From Flavobacterium lotistagni (GTDB lineage: Bacteria > Bacteroidota > Bacteroidia > Flavobacteriales > Flavobacteriaceae), in assembly GCF_011392125.1 (NCBI RefSeq), contig NZ_JAAJBU010000014.1, forward strand, positions 1 to 64,000: a stretch of 64,000 nt of DNA. The letters are read 5' to 3'. Each line of letters starts with the position of its first letter. Within the stretch, counting starts at the first letter, position 1. Below, one piece after another: positions 52,501 through 59,443 of the stretch. Position numbers and translations under genes: made by a program. The notes under the pieces were generated by a model. It worked only from the letters and a program-made list of their open reading frames with translations. It did no database searches and had not been told where the DNA came from.

Positions 52501-52850
52501 GCTACACCCTGACCGATATACGATTTGATTTCAGGATATCTGGCTGCCAGCGCCGGATCCATATTGGAGGATTCCTTAATCCTATATTGCTCCATTTGAC
52601 CATCTGCATTGGGAAAAGAAACAATAACATTTGATTTCCCGGCAACAGCTCGATTCGGGGCATTGCGCAACGATTGAAGCAACGAATTCGTGTCTAGCAA
52701 AAATAATTTTGGAGTAAGCAAATTGCTTTTGTTAGCCACCACGACCTCACCTGCTTTTGACGTAGTCGCTGTAAAGGCAATTCTTCCGTTTTGGGCAAAA
52801 GAAAAACCTGAGATTGCCAGAGCAGCAATCAGGAGTAATTTATTTTTCAT
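49575..52850 (-). CDS. Secreted M12B-like zinc metalloprotease with FnIII, LTD and T9SS tail
   Basis: A 1091-aa secreted protease. It has signal peptide MKNKLLLIAALAISGFSFAQ and a propeptide-like region (about 21-195). The reprolysin-like catalytic domain (about 196-420) has zinc motif HEMGHQFGANH (His355, His359, His365; Glu356) and Met-turn STIMGYAGI. Next come a PKD-like region and a beta domain (about 560-665), then two nearly identical fibronectin III domains of 94 aa each, a lamin-tail-like domain (LMFSEYIEGTSNNKALEI) and a T9SS type A tail (IKLFPNPVQGDFLNVSE). It likely degrades host or environmental protein outside the cell. A -7 box lies at 52894-52901 and a strong terminator at 49522-49553. 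Confidence 0.94.
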   Translation of the reverse strand: MKNKLLLIAALAISGFSFAQNGRIAFTATTSKAGEVVVANKSNLLTPKLFLLDTNSLLQSLRNAPNRAVAGKSNVIVSFPNADGQMEQYRIKESSNMDPALAARYPEIKSYIGQGVASPSSTIYFSLSPLGLQTMVIRADESTEFIEPYTTNLSTYVVYRRTDRAASLNRFECKVIKDVKNDLGDVIAARPNADDATLRTYRLAMSVTGEYTAYFGGTKALALAAINNTMTRVNGIFEKDFAVHLNLIANTDSVIYTSASTDPYSPASGLDNWNYQLMNTLSSLIGNANFDIGHLFGATGGGGNAGCIGCVCSNDMSTFVDTGVTYPNNYKGSGYTSPSDGIPSGDNFDIDYVAHEMGHQFGANHTWTHGGNEGTGVQVEPGSGSTIMGYAGITTLDVQPHSDAYFHAVSIQQVTNFIKTTTCQVNSATGNSIPTANAGLDYTIPKSTPFMLTGTGTDANGDALTYNWEQMNSQTTATAPSATKTTGVNFRSYTPTTSPTRYFPKMSSVLTGATTTAGSEITVEALPSVARTFNFRFTVRDNRAGGAGNNSDDMIVTVNATAGPFAVTAPNTAVSYVGGSTQTITWNVSGTTANGVNCANVDILISTNAGSTWSTLLAATPNDGTQAVTIPNTPGTTNRIMVKGTNHIFFDVSNTNFTITAGSSDTTAPTAPTSLSASGTTQTTTNLSWTASTDNVGVTGYDVYQGATLKGSTTTATTFAVTGLTASTAYSFTVKAKDAAGNVSVASNTVNVITLAASDTTAPTAPTSLAASGTTQTTTNLSWTASTDNVGVTGYDVYQGASLVGSTTTATTFAVSGLTASTAYSFTVKAKDAAGNISAASNTVNITTLANSGSASDLMFSEYIEGTSNNKALEIANNTGAAVSLSIYTVKKQTNGAGAWSTGITLSGTLNNGAKFVLVNSAISVACYSAASANISTAGNELTFNGNDAVGLFKNGVLIDIIGTFNGGTANFAIDVTLRRKATVLSPNTTFNLTGEWDSFATNTCGGLNNRPAAAIDTSNIKLFPNPVQGDFLNVSEAENASFRIINSLGQEVAQGTVQNGAISVSGLAANMYMLQLQVNGQIVVKRFIKE
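50293..50856 (-). repeat. Tandem duplication encoding two FnIII domains
   Basis: Two in-frame copies of a 282-bp unit (about 50293-50574 and 50575-50856) are nearly identical in protein (STDNVGVTGYDVYQGA, AYSFTVKAKDAAGN in both) and highly similar in DNA. The similarity implies a recent duplication or gene conversion within the metalloprotease gene. Confidence 0.85.
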
Positions 52851-52893
52851 ACTTATAAAAATTAGTTAGATTTTGGTTAATTAGATGCTGAGC

Positions 52894-52901
52894 CAAATAT
52901 A
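52894..52901 (-). promoter_or_regulatory. -7 promoter element for metalloprotease gene
   Basis: TATATTTG on the minus strand is a perfect TAnnTTTG match about 43 bp before the ATG. No TTG is present at the normal -33 distance. Confidence 0.5.
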
Positions 52902-53048
52902 TTGATTTCTTATTGCTATTCATCTGTTGTTGAAAACTTCTTATAAATTTAACACGCAATTGAAAATAATTTTAAATCTAAATCACAATTTAATAACATT
53001 TAGATATTGCTCACACTATAGTACCAATTATTTTAAATGGATGGTTTA

Positions 53049-53081
53049 TTGCCAATTCTCTCATGGCATTTACTATATTTG
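53049..53081 (+). promoter_or_regulatory. Promoter of amino-acid dehydrogenase gene
   Basis: TTG (53049-53051), N22, TATATTTG (53074-53081), 24 bp before the ATG at 53106. The longer open frame would begin inside this promoter, so the internal ATG is preferred. Confidence 0.7.
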
Positions 53082-53105
53082 CCGCGCCCAAAAGCCTCAT
53101 TACTT

Positions 53106-54362
53106 ATGAAAGAATTACTCCACAAATTCGAAAATAAAACCCCTGAAATTATCTTCAACTGGAAAGATGCCGAAACTGAAGCGGAAGGCTGGACCGTCAT
53201 CAATTCCTTACGCGGTGGTGCTGCCGGCGGTGGAACCCGAATGCGCAAAGGCCTAGACGTGAACGAAGTTTTATCGCTCGCCAAAACCATGGAAGTCAAA
53301 TTTTCGGTTTCTGGACCAGCCATTGGAGGCGCCAAGTCGGGCATCAACTTTGACCCGAATGATCCACGTAAAAAGGGCGTTTTGCAACGTTGGTACAAAG
53401 CTGTTTCACCGCTATTAAAAAGCTATTACGGAACTGGCGGCGACCTCAACGTAGACGAAATCCATGAAGTGATTCCCATGACCGAGGAATGTGGGGTTTG
53501 GCATCCGCAAGAAGGCGTCTTCAACGGGCATTTCAAACCGACAGAAGCTGACAAAATCAATCGCATCGGGCAATTGCGTCAAGGCGTTGTGAAAGTAATC
53601 GAAAACCCAAAGTTCTCGCCCGACGTTTCCCGAAAATATACTGTTGCCGATATGATTACCGGCTATGGCGTGGCAGAAGCTGTTCGTCATTATTACGAGA
53701 TTTATGGCGGAACCGCTACCCGAGCCAAAGGCGAACTGAACGGAGTTAAAGGCAAGAAGGCCATTGTTCAAGGTTTTGGAAATGTCGGTTCTGCGGCAGC
53801 TTTCTATCTCGCAGAAATGGGCGTTAAGATTGTCGGAATCATTGACCGTGACGGTGGTGTCATCAACGAAAACGGTTTTACTTTCGAGCAAATCAGGACT
53901 TTATTCCTGAACAAAGACGGCAATAAATTGGTGGCTTTTAACATGATTCCATTCGAAGAAATTAACGCTAAAATATGGTCGTTGGGCGCTCATATTTTTA
54001 CGCCATGTGCCGCTTCAAGGTTGGTCACGCAAGATCAGATTGACGCGATGGCTTCGGCGGGATTAGAAGTGATTTCCTGCGGTGCGAATGTTCCTTTTGC
54101 CGATAAAGAAATTTTCTTCGGCCCGATAATGGAACAAGTCGATCAGAAAATCAGCTTGATTCCAGATTTTATCTCGAACTGTGGAATGGCGCGCGTTTTC
54201 GCCTATTTCATGGAAAAGAAAGTACAAATGACCGACGAAGCCATTTTCGCCGACACGTCAAATACGATTAAAAACGCAATCCAGAAAGCGCACAATCTGA
54301 ATCCTTCGAAAACCAATATTAGCGCGACGGCTTTTGAGATTGCGTTGAAACAGTTGGTTTAG
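53106..54362 (+). CDS. Glu/Leu/Phe/Val dehydrogenase
   Basis: NAD(P)-dependent oxidative deaminase of an amino acid, 418 aa from ATG 53106. It has the family's glycine-rich start (SLRGGAAGGGTRMRKG), the substrate/catalytic-lysine motif GPAIGGAKSGINFDPND, the catalytic Asp region YYGTGGDLNVDEI, and the Rossmann motif VQGFGNVGSAAAFYLAE. FTPCAASRLV and CGANVPF are also typical. Glutamate is the commonest substrate in this family, but the divergence of the N-terminal block leaves the substrate open. Own promoter at 53049-53081. Confidence 0.92.
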   Translation: MKELLHKFENKTPEIIFNWKDAETEAEGWTVINSLRGGAAGGGTRMRKGLDVNEVLSLAKTMEVKFSVSGPAIGGAKSGINFDPNDPRKKGVLQRWYKAVSPLLKSYYGTGGDLNVDEIHEVIPMTEECGVWHPQEGVFNGHFKPTEADKINRIGQLRQGVVKVIENPKFSPDVSRKYTVADMITGYGVAEAVRHYYEIYGGTATRAKGELNGVKGKKAIVQGFGNVGSAAAFYLAEMGVKIVGIIDRDGGVINENGFTFEQIRTLFLNKDGNKLVAFNMIPFEEINAKIWSLGAHIFTPCAASRLVTQDQIDAMASAGLEVISCGANVPFADKEIFFGPIMEQVDQKISLIPDFISNCGMARVFAYFMEKKVQMTDEAIFADTSNTIKNAIQKAHNLNPSKTNISATAFEIALKQLV

Positions 54363-54417
54363 AAAGAAGACCGCTTCGCTGCAAGAGACAAAACAGTTTC
54401 AAACTATTAAAAAAACT

Positions 54418-54478
54418 AACACGAATTCCACTAATTGACACGAATAGATAATTCGTGATAATTCGTGAAATTCGTGTT
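54418..54478. repeat. AATTCGTG inverted-repeat hairpin
   Basis: Repeats of ATTCGTG on the right half (54451-54476) and CACGAAT on the left half make a long imperfect palindrome. AACACGAATT pairs with AATTCGTGTT at the outside, and CACGAAT with ATTCGTG around a short AGATA loop. It lies between convergent genes (amino-acid dehydrogenase and tonB-like) and may act as a bidirectional terminator. The motif is frequent between genes in Bacteroidota. Confidence 0.7.
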
Positions 54479-54494
54479 TAATTATGAAGTTATA

Positions 54495-55388
54495 TCAATT
54501 CAAACTGAAATTGTAAATAATCATTCCAATTTGTTTGTCAGGTGCATTGCCGTCGGCCTGCCATTTGGTGCGCATCGCGGCGTTTTTAGCTTCATCTAAC
54601 AAACATTTCGCTGCGTTGGTAGTGCCGCGAACTCCAGGTTTGGCATCAATCACATTGCCTGATTGATCTACGGCGATTTGGACGGCAACTTTTCCTTCTT
54701 CGTTGCAAGTATAATTTGGAACAGGTTTACTCAATGCCTTTCTATTGCCCAAAAAATAACCCGAACCATTACCACTACCGTTGCCGCTACCATTTCCGGA
54801 GCCACTCCCGCTGCCTGAGCCGCTGCCGCTTCCAGAACCTGAACCGGTTCCCGAGCCGGTTCCCGAACCAGAACCACTGTAACCGCTAGAAGACAAACTC
54901 CCATCGGGCCTTCCTTTGTTGCCTCCGGTTTTGTCATTGCCATCACCGCCTTTATTAGAGTTCAATAAATTGGCCAAGGCGTCATTGGTGTTTTTTGATA
55001 CTTTAGGTTTCTCCACCACCGGTTTGGTCACGGTTTTTTCAATCACCGGCGTAGGTTTTTTGACTTTTTCGTTTTTGGTCATCGCTACGGCATCGCTCGC
55101 ATCATCATCGTCAGTAATGACATTATCTTCTTTGGAAGTTGGCGCAGGCGCTGCTTGTTGCGGCTGGTCTTTCACGTTGAGCACTTCGCTTTTAAAGTCT
55201 TCGCCGAGTCCGTAATCGCTGTCGCCGAAGTTCATTTCAACGCCACCTCCGCCACCGCCTCCGAGCAATTCCTTTAAATTGGATGGTGGCCAGAACCGAA
55301 CGAAAAACAAAATCAGAATCAGCAAGCCCATCACTAAAATGGTCAAGCCTACTGATTTCTGTTGGTCTTTATTGAGTGATAAATCCAT
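54495..55388 (-). CDS. TonB-family energy transducer
   Basis: A 297-aa protein linking an inner-membrane motor to outer-membrane receptors. It has one N-terminal membrane helix (VGLTILVMGLLILILFFVRFW), then a glycine run, a flexible periplasmic region with Pro/Lys stretches, and a long Gly-Ser-Thr-Asn dipeptide tract (about 170-210). A TonB-type C-terminal domain follows (YTCNEEGKVAVQIAVDQSGNV, AAKCLLDEAKNAAMRTKW). It is third in an exbB-exbD-tonB operon, 11 bp after exbD. In the C-terminal domain Cys occurs twice, which may form a disulfide. The Gly-Ser tract is coded at about 54761-54880 and may vary in length. Confidence 0.88.
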   Translation of the reverse strand: MDLSLNKDQQKSVGLTILVMGLLILILFFVRFWPPSNLKELLGGGGGGGVEMNFGDSDYGLGEDFKSEVLNVKDQPQQAAPAPTSKEDNVITDDDDASDAVAMTKNEKVKKPTPVIEKTVTKPVVEKPKVSKNTNDALANLLNSNKGGDGNDKTGGNKGRPDGSLSSSGYSGSGSGTGSGTGSGSGSGSGSGSGSGSGNGSGNGSGNGSGYFLGNRKALSKPVPNYTCNEEGKVAVQIAVDQSGNVIDAKPGVRGTTNAAKCLLDEAKNAAMRTKWQADGNAPDKQIGMIIYNFSLN

Positions 55389-55399
55389 GGTTAATTTCT

Positions 55400-55792
55400 T
55401 TATTTCGGACTAGTGGCGATAACAAATTTGAGCTTGTTCTTCACGCCAATCTGCAGCACATCGACCAAATCCTGTACTTGCATATTAAACGGAATCCGCA
55501 CCACAACTGTTTGCTCTTTGGCCGGATCCATTTTGGAGAGCAAGGTAGTTTCCAATTCTTCAAAAGCGACTTCTTGCTTGTCAACAAAAAATCGTTTTTC
55601 CTCGGTAACCGAAAGCGTAATGAGTTGCTTATTGGTTTTTTCGTTGGTTTTCGATTTGGGCAATGTCATTCTAATTACGTTGGGGTTGGCCAAAGTCGAG
55701 ATAATCAAAAAGAACAACAGCAAGAAGAACATGATGTCGCTCAATGACGAGGTCGCTACCTCTGCATGAAATCGTTTGTTGCGCTTAATCAT
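55400..55792 (-). CDS. ExbD/TolR family biopolymer transporter
   Basis: A 130-aa component of a proton-driven motor that energises TonB. One membrane helix (IMFFLLLFFLIISTLANPN) follows the short cytoplasmic N-terminus. The conserved Asp is in SLSDIMFFLL, just at the helix start, as in ExbD. The periplasmic domain continues with IRMTLPKSK and VVVRIPFNMQVQDLVDVLQIG. It overlaps exbB by 8 bp and is followed by the tonB-like gene, forming the standard three-gene unit. Confidence 0.93.
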   Translation of the reverse strand: MIKRNKRFHAEVATSSLSDIMFFLLLFFLIISTLANPNVIRMTLPKSKTNEKTNKQLITLSVTEEKRFFVDKQEVAFEELETTLLSKMDPAKEQTVVVRIPFNMQVQDLVDVLQIGVKNKLKFVIATSPK

Positions 55793-56495
55793 TGTTTGGT
55801 CTTTGGATGATACTTACAAATTCGAGAACCTGTTTTTGAATCGACAACGTGAATGCATCAATGCGACCGTTGAACAAGTGGTAAGCAGTATAAGCCAAGA
55901 TTCCGACAATCAGACCGGCTCCTGAGGAAATCATTTTTTCATACAAACCACCGGAAATATTCCCGATGCTGATGTCTTCGGTGACCGAAATGCTGTAGAA
56001 AATTTTAATTACCCCGGAAATAGTTCCGATGAATCCCAGCGTCGGTGCTATTCCGGCAATAAGCCCAAGTTGCCCTAGTTTACGTTCCATTTCACCGATT
56101 TCGATGTTGGCAGCGCGTTCCATGTTGGATTCGATCTCTGAAATCGGACGACCGATGGTGTGAATTCCTTCTTTTATGACATTCCCTTGCGCGTTGCCCG
56201 CTCTTTCTGCCGCTGTAATGGCCATATTGAGATTCCCTGCGTTGAGATTTGCACGAACATCTTTCATCAAATGGTTGTCAATTTTGGCCGCTTTGTTAAT
56301 CACAAACATTCTCTCGAAGATCAAGTAAATGGTATAGCAGCAAAGAATCACAATCGGGATCAGGAAAAATCCGCCTTTGAAAATAAATTCCAGTACAGAA
56401 ATCTCGTGGGTCAAAGGATTGTTGGCTACTTCAGCCGTTTGGGCAGCTTGGGCTAAAGTATCGGCCGGAATCTGTAAGAATGCAGTCATCATCAT
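55785..56495 (-). CDS. ExbB/MotA/TolQ family proton channel
   Basis: Inner-membrane stator of the TonB motor, 236 aa. Three membrane helices: FIFKGGFFLIPIVILCCYTIYLIF, LGLIAGIAPTLGFIGTISGVI, and SGAGLIVGILAYTAYHLF. The conserved TLGFIGTISGVI of helix 2 is characteristic. The frame is open to 56531, but the ATG cluster 56487-56495 (MMMTAF) is the likely start. First gene of exbB-exbD-tonB, overlapping exbD. It is divergent from folC. Confidence 0.93.
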   Translation of the reverse strand: MMMTAFLQIPADTLAQAAQTAEVANNPLTHEISVLEFIFKGGFFLIPIVILCCYTIYLIFERMFVINKAAKIDNHLMKDVRANLNAGNLNMAITAAERAGNAQGNVIKEGIHTIGRPISEIESNMERAANIEIGEMERKLGQLGLIAGIAPTLGFIGTISGVIKIFYSISVTEDISIGNISGGLYEKMISSGAGLIVGILAYTAYHLFNGRIDAFTLSIQKQVLEFVSIIQRPNND

Positions 56496-56616
56496 GATTT
56501 GTTTTTCGTTTTTGTGATAAATAATTGTCAATTTTGTATCGGCTCACGCGATGCCACAATATTAAACTAAAAAAAATCGAAAATATTTTGCCCTATAAAT
56601 ACTTATCAAAAAAGTA

Positions 56617-57831
56617 ATGAACTATCAAGAAACCGTCAATTGGATGTTTGCACAGTTGCCAATGTATCAAACGCAAGGTGCCACCGCCTATAAAAAAGAC
56701 TTGACAAATACTTTGTTACTGGCTGATTATCTGGGAAATCCCGAACGAAATTTGTCTTGCATTCATGTAGCCGGCACCAACGGAAAAGGTTCCACTTCGC
56801 ACCTACTCGCTTCCATTTTGCAAGAAGCCGGTTATACCGTCGGGTTGTACACTTCACCGCATTTGAAGGATTTTCGCGAGCGCATCAAAATCAATGGTGA
56901 GATGATTTCAGAGGTATTCGTCGTGAGCTTCATGACGCAACACCGCACGTTTTTTGAAAGTCACGATTTGAGTTTTTTTGAGATGACAGTAGGTTTGGCT
57001 CTAGACTATTTTCGGAAAATGAAAGTCGATATCGCAATCATGGAAGTCGGCATGGGCGGCCGTTTGGATTCGACCAATATTGTAACGCCTCTGATTTCGG
57101 TGATCACTAACATCGCATTTGACCACACTGCTTTTCTTGGAAATACTTTGACTCTAATTGCCAGAGAAAAAGCCGGAATAATCAAGAAAAAAATTCCGGT
57201 GGTTATTGGCGAATACAACCCAGAAACCAAAATGGTTTTTGACGCTAAGGCCAAAGAAATGCAAGCGGGAATTTTCTACGCCTCGGATTTAATTCAAGAA
57301 GATTATCCATCTGCATTAGAAGGAAACTATCAGCAACACAACAAGAAAACTGTACTACAAACCATTCGCGTGCTGCAATCGAAATTTAAAATTACCGAAA
57401 AACAGATCAAAGATGGCTTTTTAAATGTGATTGAAAACACCGGATTGCATGGCCGATGGCAAATCTTGAAAACCAGCCCAAAAGTAGTGGCTGATACCGC
57501 ACACAACGCCGCAGGTTTGGCTTTAGTGATGCAGCAGGTTCAAGAAGAAAAATGTGACCGACTGCATATCGTTTTAGGTGTAGTCAACGACAAAGATCTT
57601 GACGAAATCTTGTCTTTGCTCCCGAAAAATGCGATTTATTATTTCTGCAAACCCAATATCCCGCGTGGGCTGGATGTCGAAATTCTAAAACACAAAGCCT
57701 CTGAATTTGCGCTGAACGGAAAGGTTTACAATTCAGTATCAGTTGCTTATCAAGAAGCTTTACTGCATGCCGAGCCAACCGATTTTATCTACATCGGCGG
57801 CAGTACTTTTGTGGTCGCAGAAATTTTATAA
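56617..57831 (+). CDS. folC: Folylpolyglutamate/dihydrofolate synthase
   Basis: ATP-dependent ligase adding glutamate to (dihydro)folate, 404 aa. It has the Mur-ligase-type P-loop HVAGTNGKGSTSHLLASIL (about 50-68), the folate-binding SPHLKDFRERIKING, MEVGMGGRLDSTNIV and AFDHTAFLG. The C-terminal ADTAHNAAG is the glutamate-ligase domain signature. Normal length. It is divergent from exbB with 121 bp between the starts. The stop at 57831 lies 59 bp before the first tRNA gene. Confidence 0.95.
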   Translation: MNYQETVNWMFAQLPMYQTQGATAYKKDLTNTLLLADYLGNPERNLSCIHVAGTNGKGSTSHLLASILQEAGYTVGLYTSPHLKDFRERIKINGEMISEVFVVSFMTQHRTFFESHDLSFFEMTVGLALDYFRKMKVDIAIMEVGMGGRLDSTNIVTPLISVITNIAFDHTAFLGNTLTLIAREKAGIIKKKIPVVIGEYNPETKMVFDAKAKEMQAGIFYASDLIQEDYPSALEGNYQQHNKKTVLQTIRVLQSKFKITEKQIKDGFLNVIENTGLHGRWQILKTSPKVVADTAHNAAGLALVMQQVQEEKCDRLHIVLGVVNDKDLDEILSLLPKNAIYYFCKPNIPRGLDVEILKHKASEFALNGKVYNSVSVAYQEALLHAEPTDFIYIGGSTFVVAEIL

Positions 57832-57848
57832 TAAAATAAGATATTTGT

Positions 57849-57878
57849 TTGCATATCTAAAAAACTGCCTTATATTTG
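57849..57878 (+). promoter_or_regulatory. Promoter of tRNA-Val(UAC)
   Basis: TTG (57849-57851), N19, TATATTTG (57871-57878), 12 bp upstream of the mature tRNA. It is an exact match to the Bacteroidota consensus and one of the clearest promoters in the window. Confidence 0.85.
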
Positions 57879-57890
57879 CAGCGCAATTAA

Positions 57891-57965
57891 GGGCGATTAG
57901 CTCAGTTGGTTCAGAGCATCTGGTTTACACCCAGAGGGTCGGGGGTTCGAATCCCTCATCGCCCA
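57891..57965 (+). tRNA. tRNA-Val (anticodon UAC)
   Basis: A cloverleaf of 75 nt: acceptor GGGCGAT / ATCGCCC, D stem GCTC/GAGC, anticodon stem TCTGG / CCAGA around loop TTTACAC (anticodon TAC), T stem GGGGG/CCCTC with loop TTCGAAT, discriminator A. CCA is not encoded. It is followed by its own terminator at 57967-57995. Confidence 0.97.
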
Positions 57966-57966
57966 C

Positions 57967-57995
57967 AAAGCAAGTCAATCCGGCTTGCTTTTTTA
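57967..57995 (+). terminator. Terminator after tRNA-Val(UAC)
   Basis: Stem AAAGCAAG / CTTGCTTT (57967-57991) with an adjacent T-run to 57995, immediately downstream of the tRNA. Confidence 0.8.
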
Positions 57996-58008
57996 TTTTA
58001 ACATAATC

Positions 58009-58082
58009 GGGCTATTAACTCAGCGGTTCAGAGTGCTACCTCGACAAGGTAGAAGTCACTGGTTCGATTCCAGTATGGCCCA
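58009..58082 (+). tRNA. tRNA-Val (anticodon GAC)
   Basis: A 74-nt cloverleaf: acceptor GGGCTAT / ATGGCCC (one G-U), D stem ACTC/GAGT with an A10-U25 pair instead of the usual G10-C25, anticodon stem CTACC/GGTAG around TCGACAA (anticodon GAC), T stem ACTGG/CCAGT, discriminator A. No separate promoter is clear between the two tRNAs, so it may depend on readthrough. Confidence 0.92.
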
Positions 58083-58084
58083 CG

Positions 58085-58121
58085 AAAGCCGATAATCTCC
58101 AAGAAGGTTATCGGCTTTTGC
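58085..58121 (+). terminator. Terminator after tRNA-Val(GAC)
   Basis: An 11-bp perfect stem AAAGCCGATAA / TTATCGGCTTT (58085-58118) followed by TGCTTT. The stem is strong, the T-run weak. Confidence 0.75.
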
Positions 58122-58217
58122 TTTAGTATCAGATCTAAATTTAACTAGTGGAATTAAAGCATGGCGAAAACATTACTCTAAAAAAATCTGAAAAACTTCA
58201 ATTCAAATTTCTGTTAA

Positions 58218-58865
58218 CTAAAACTGCTCTTCAGCAAAAACCCATGAAAGAAAGCCCACAAGCAGTGAAAACAGCAGTAAAATAGAAATGGCGCATAGAA
58301 TATGTGTCGGAATGTCAAGAAAACCAAACCAAAGGCTTTTTTGGCTCTTCTCGCAGTATTTCAAATAAATCAAAAAAGGAGAAATCATAAAAACAGCCAC
58401 TGAAACCATTCGCGTATCAACCCATTTGAATGAAACCTTTTTCTGCTTCCACAAAATGCCGCCTAAAAGAAAAAGTCCCGTAACTGAAATTCCGTATGCC
58501 ATTCGCAACATTAAATCGGTGTGTTCTCCTGAATAAACTTCTTTACAAGTATCGGCTACGAAACCAGAAATAATGGCCAATATGGGAAGCGTCCATTCGT
58601 ATAAGTTTTTCTCGGCTTCCTTGACCACTTTCACTAATAACAAAATGCCTCCCGACCCTCCGCCAAGCGCTAACCCAACCGCTGCCAGAGGGATAATCCA
58701 GGAATTAAAGTCGGGAGATAATGCTTTTCCGGTGCCGATTGCTGTAGCAATTCCAATCATGGCTCCTATAGCAGGAAGTAACCAATGAAGTAAAAAACCA
58801 AGCCCAGTTAATCCTAAACCTATGGCCAAACCCCAAGCAATAATTAGAAATGGTTTGTTGTGCAT
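58218..58865 (-). CDS. Six-helix membrane protein, unknown
   Basis: A 215-aa inner-membrane protein with about six helices and no recognisable family. Notable features are a glycine-rich second helix region (LLPAIGAMIGIATAIGTGKAL) and LALGGGSGGILLLVKVVKEAE, followed by a helix bearing ISGFVADTCKEVYSGEHTD. Small glycine motifs of this kind often pack helices in channels or transporters, but that is only a hint. It is 5 bp downstream of the 119-aa gene, so the two form an operon whose promoter carries the TACGTA box (59331-59370). The stop lies directly beside a 14-bp sequence repeated upstream of the operon (see findings). Confidence 0.75.
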   Translation of the reverse strand: MHNKPFLIIAWGLAIGLGLTGLGFLLHWLLPAIGAMIGIATAIGTGKALSPDFNSWIIPLAAVGLALGGGSGGILLLVKVVKEAEKNLYEWTLPILAIISGFVADTCKEVYSGEHTDLMLRMAYGISVTGLFLLGGILWKQKKVSFKWVDTRMVSVAVFMISPFLIYLKYCEKSQKSLWFGFLDIPTHILCAISILLLFSLLVGFLSWVFAEEQF

Positions 58866-58870
58866 TTTTT

Positions 58871-59230
58871 TTATTCCTTGACTTTTATTTTAATGGTGTA
58901 AACCACGGTGTCTAAATTTTGTTCTACTTCTCTTTTGTAAGGTCCGAAAGTTACTTGACGTTCTCCTTCTTCTTTGAAAGAAATCGAAAGACTCCTCCAG
59001 TTGGTCTCGGTGAGTTTGTCTTTGATTACTGCTACAACGGTAATCCAATTGTCGACACAATCGGCGCCTTTATATATTTGGCCGGGCTTGTTAGGACCAA
59101 CAAGTTTGGCATCATTAAAGATAAAATAACCAGCGCCTTCTTCTTCGCCGCTCTCAACTGAAATCGTAAGGGAATTCAACTCAGACTTTAACTTGTAAAT
59201 GTCTTGAGCATCGTGATAAATGGTAGCCAT
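58871..59230 (-). CDS. Hypothetical 119-aa soluble protein
   Basis: A soluble protein with no signal peptide: MATIYHDAQDIYKLKSEL, then alternating beta-strand-like segments (SLTISVESGEEEGAGYFIFND; DNWITVVAVIKDKL; WRSLSISFKEEGERQVTFG; DTVVYTIKIKVKE). It looks like an all-beta sandwich that could bind a ligand or another protein. No family is recognised. First gene of a two-gene unit with the six-helix membrane protein, preceded by a promoter that contains the shared operator of this locus. The start ATG follows AT-rich leader sequence. Confidence 0.72.
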   Translation of the reverse strand: MATIYHDAQDIYKLKSELNSLTISVESGEEEGAGYFIFNDAKLVGPNKPGQIYKGADCVDNWITVVAVIKDKLTETNWRSLSISFKEEGERQVTFGPYKREVEQNLDTVVYTIKIKVKE

Positions 59231-59302
59231 GATGAGTGTTTGATTTGGTTTGGTAATCTATTCCGTGATTGCTCTGCTTCAATCGTAGGAATTTCTATCC
59301 AA

Positions 59303-59370
59303 ATTTCTGTTAATTCAACCAGCTACACAATACCGGTAAATACGTAATTCACTAAGTAGAAATACGTAAT
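59303..59370 (-). promoter_or_regulatory. TACGTA box and promoter of the 119-aa/membrane operon
   Basis: On the minus strand, half-sites TACGTA (59363-59368), TACTTA (59353-59358), TACGTA (59341-59346) and CCGGTA (59331-59336) are spaced 10, 12 and 10 bp. The last abuts a TTG (59328-59330), which with N20 is followed by a weak -7, GAAATTTG. The first and third half-sites form a perfect 11-bp direct repeat, AAATACGTAAT on the plus strand. The same layout recurs at 61876-61918 and 62001-62042. Confidence 0.7.
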
Positions 59371-59394
59371 CATAAGGCCAATTTTTATGATTCA

Positions 59395-59420
59395 TAAAAA
59401 AAACCGCTTAAAAACGGTCT
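59395..59420 (-). terminator. Probable terminator of the response-regulator operon
   Basis: On the minus strand AAAGACCG / CGGTTTTT (about 59400-59420) forms a short stem followed by seven T residues, some 25 bp past the stop at 59444. The stem is short but the T-run is good. Confidence 0.6.
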
Positions 59421-59443
59421 TTCACTTTTACTCTCTTATTCTT

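Noticed and set aside
54761..54880. Short regular repeats resembling a CRISPR array
   Set aside because: The repeats are in-frame Gly-Ser codons inside the tonB-like gene, with no spacers. No CRISPR array or cas gene is present in the window.
57891..58082. tRNA pair as an integration site for a mobile element
   Set aside because: No integrase, no repeated tRNA 3' end downstream and no phage-like genes follow; the neighbouring accessory genes lack element features.
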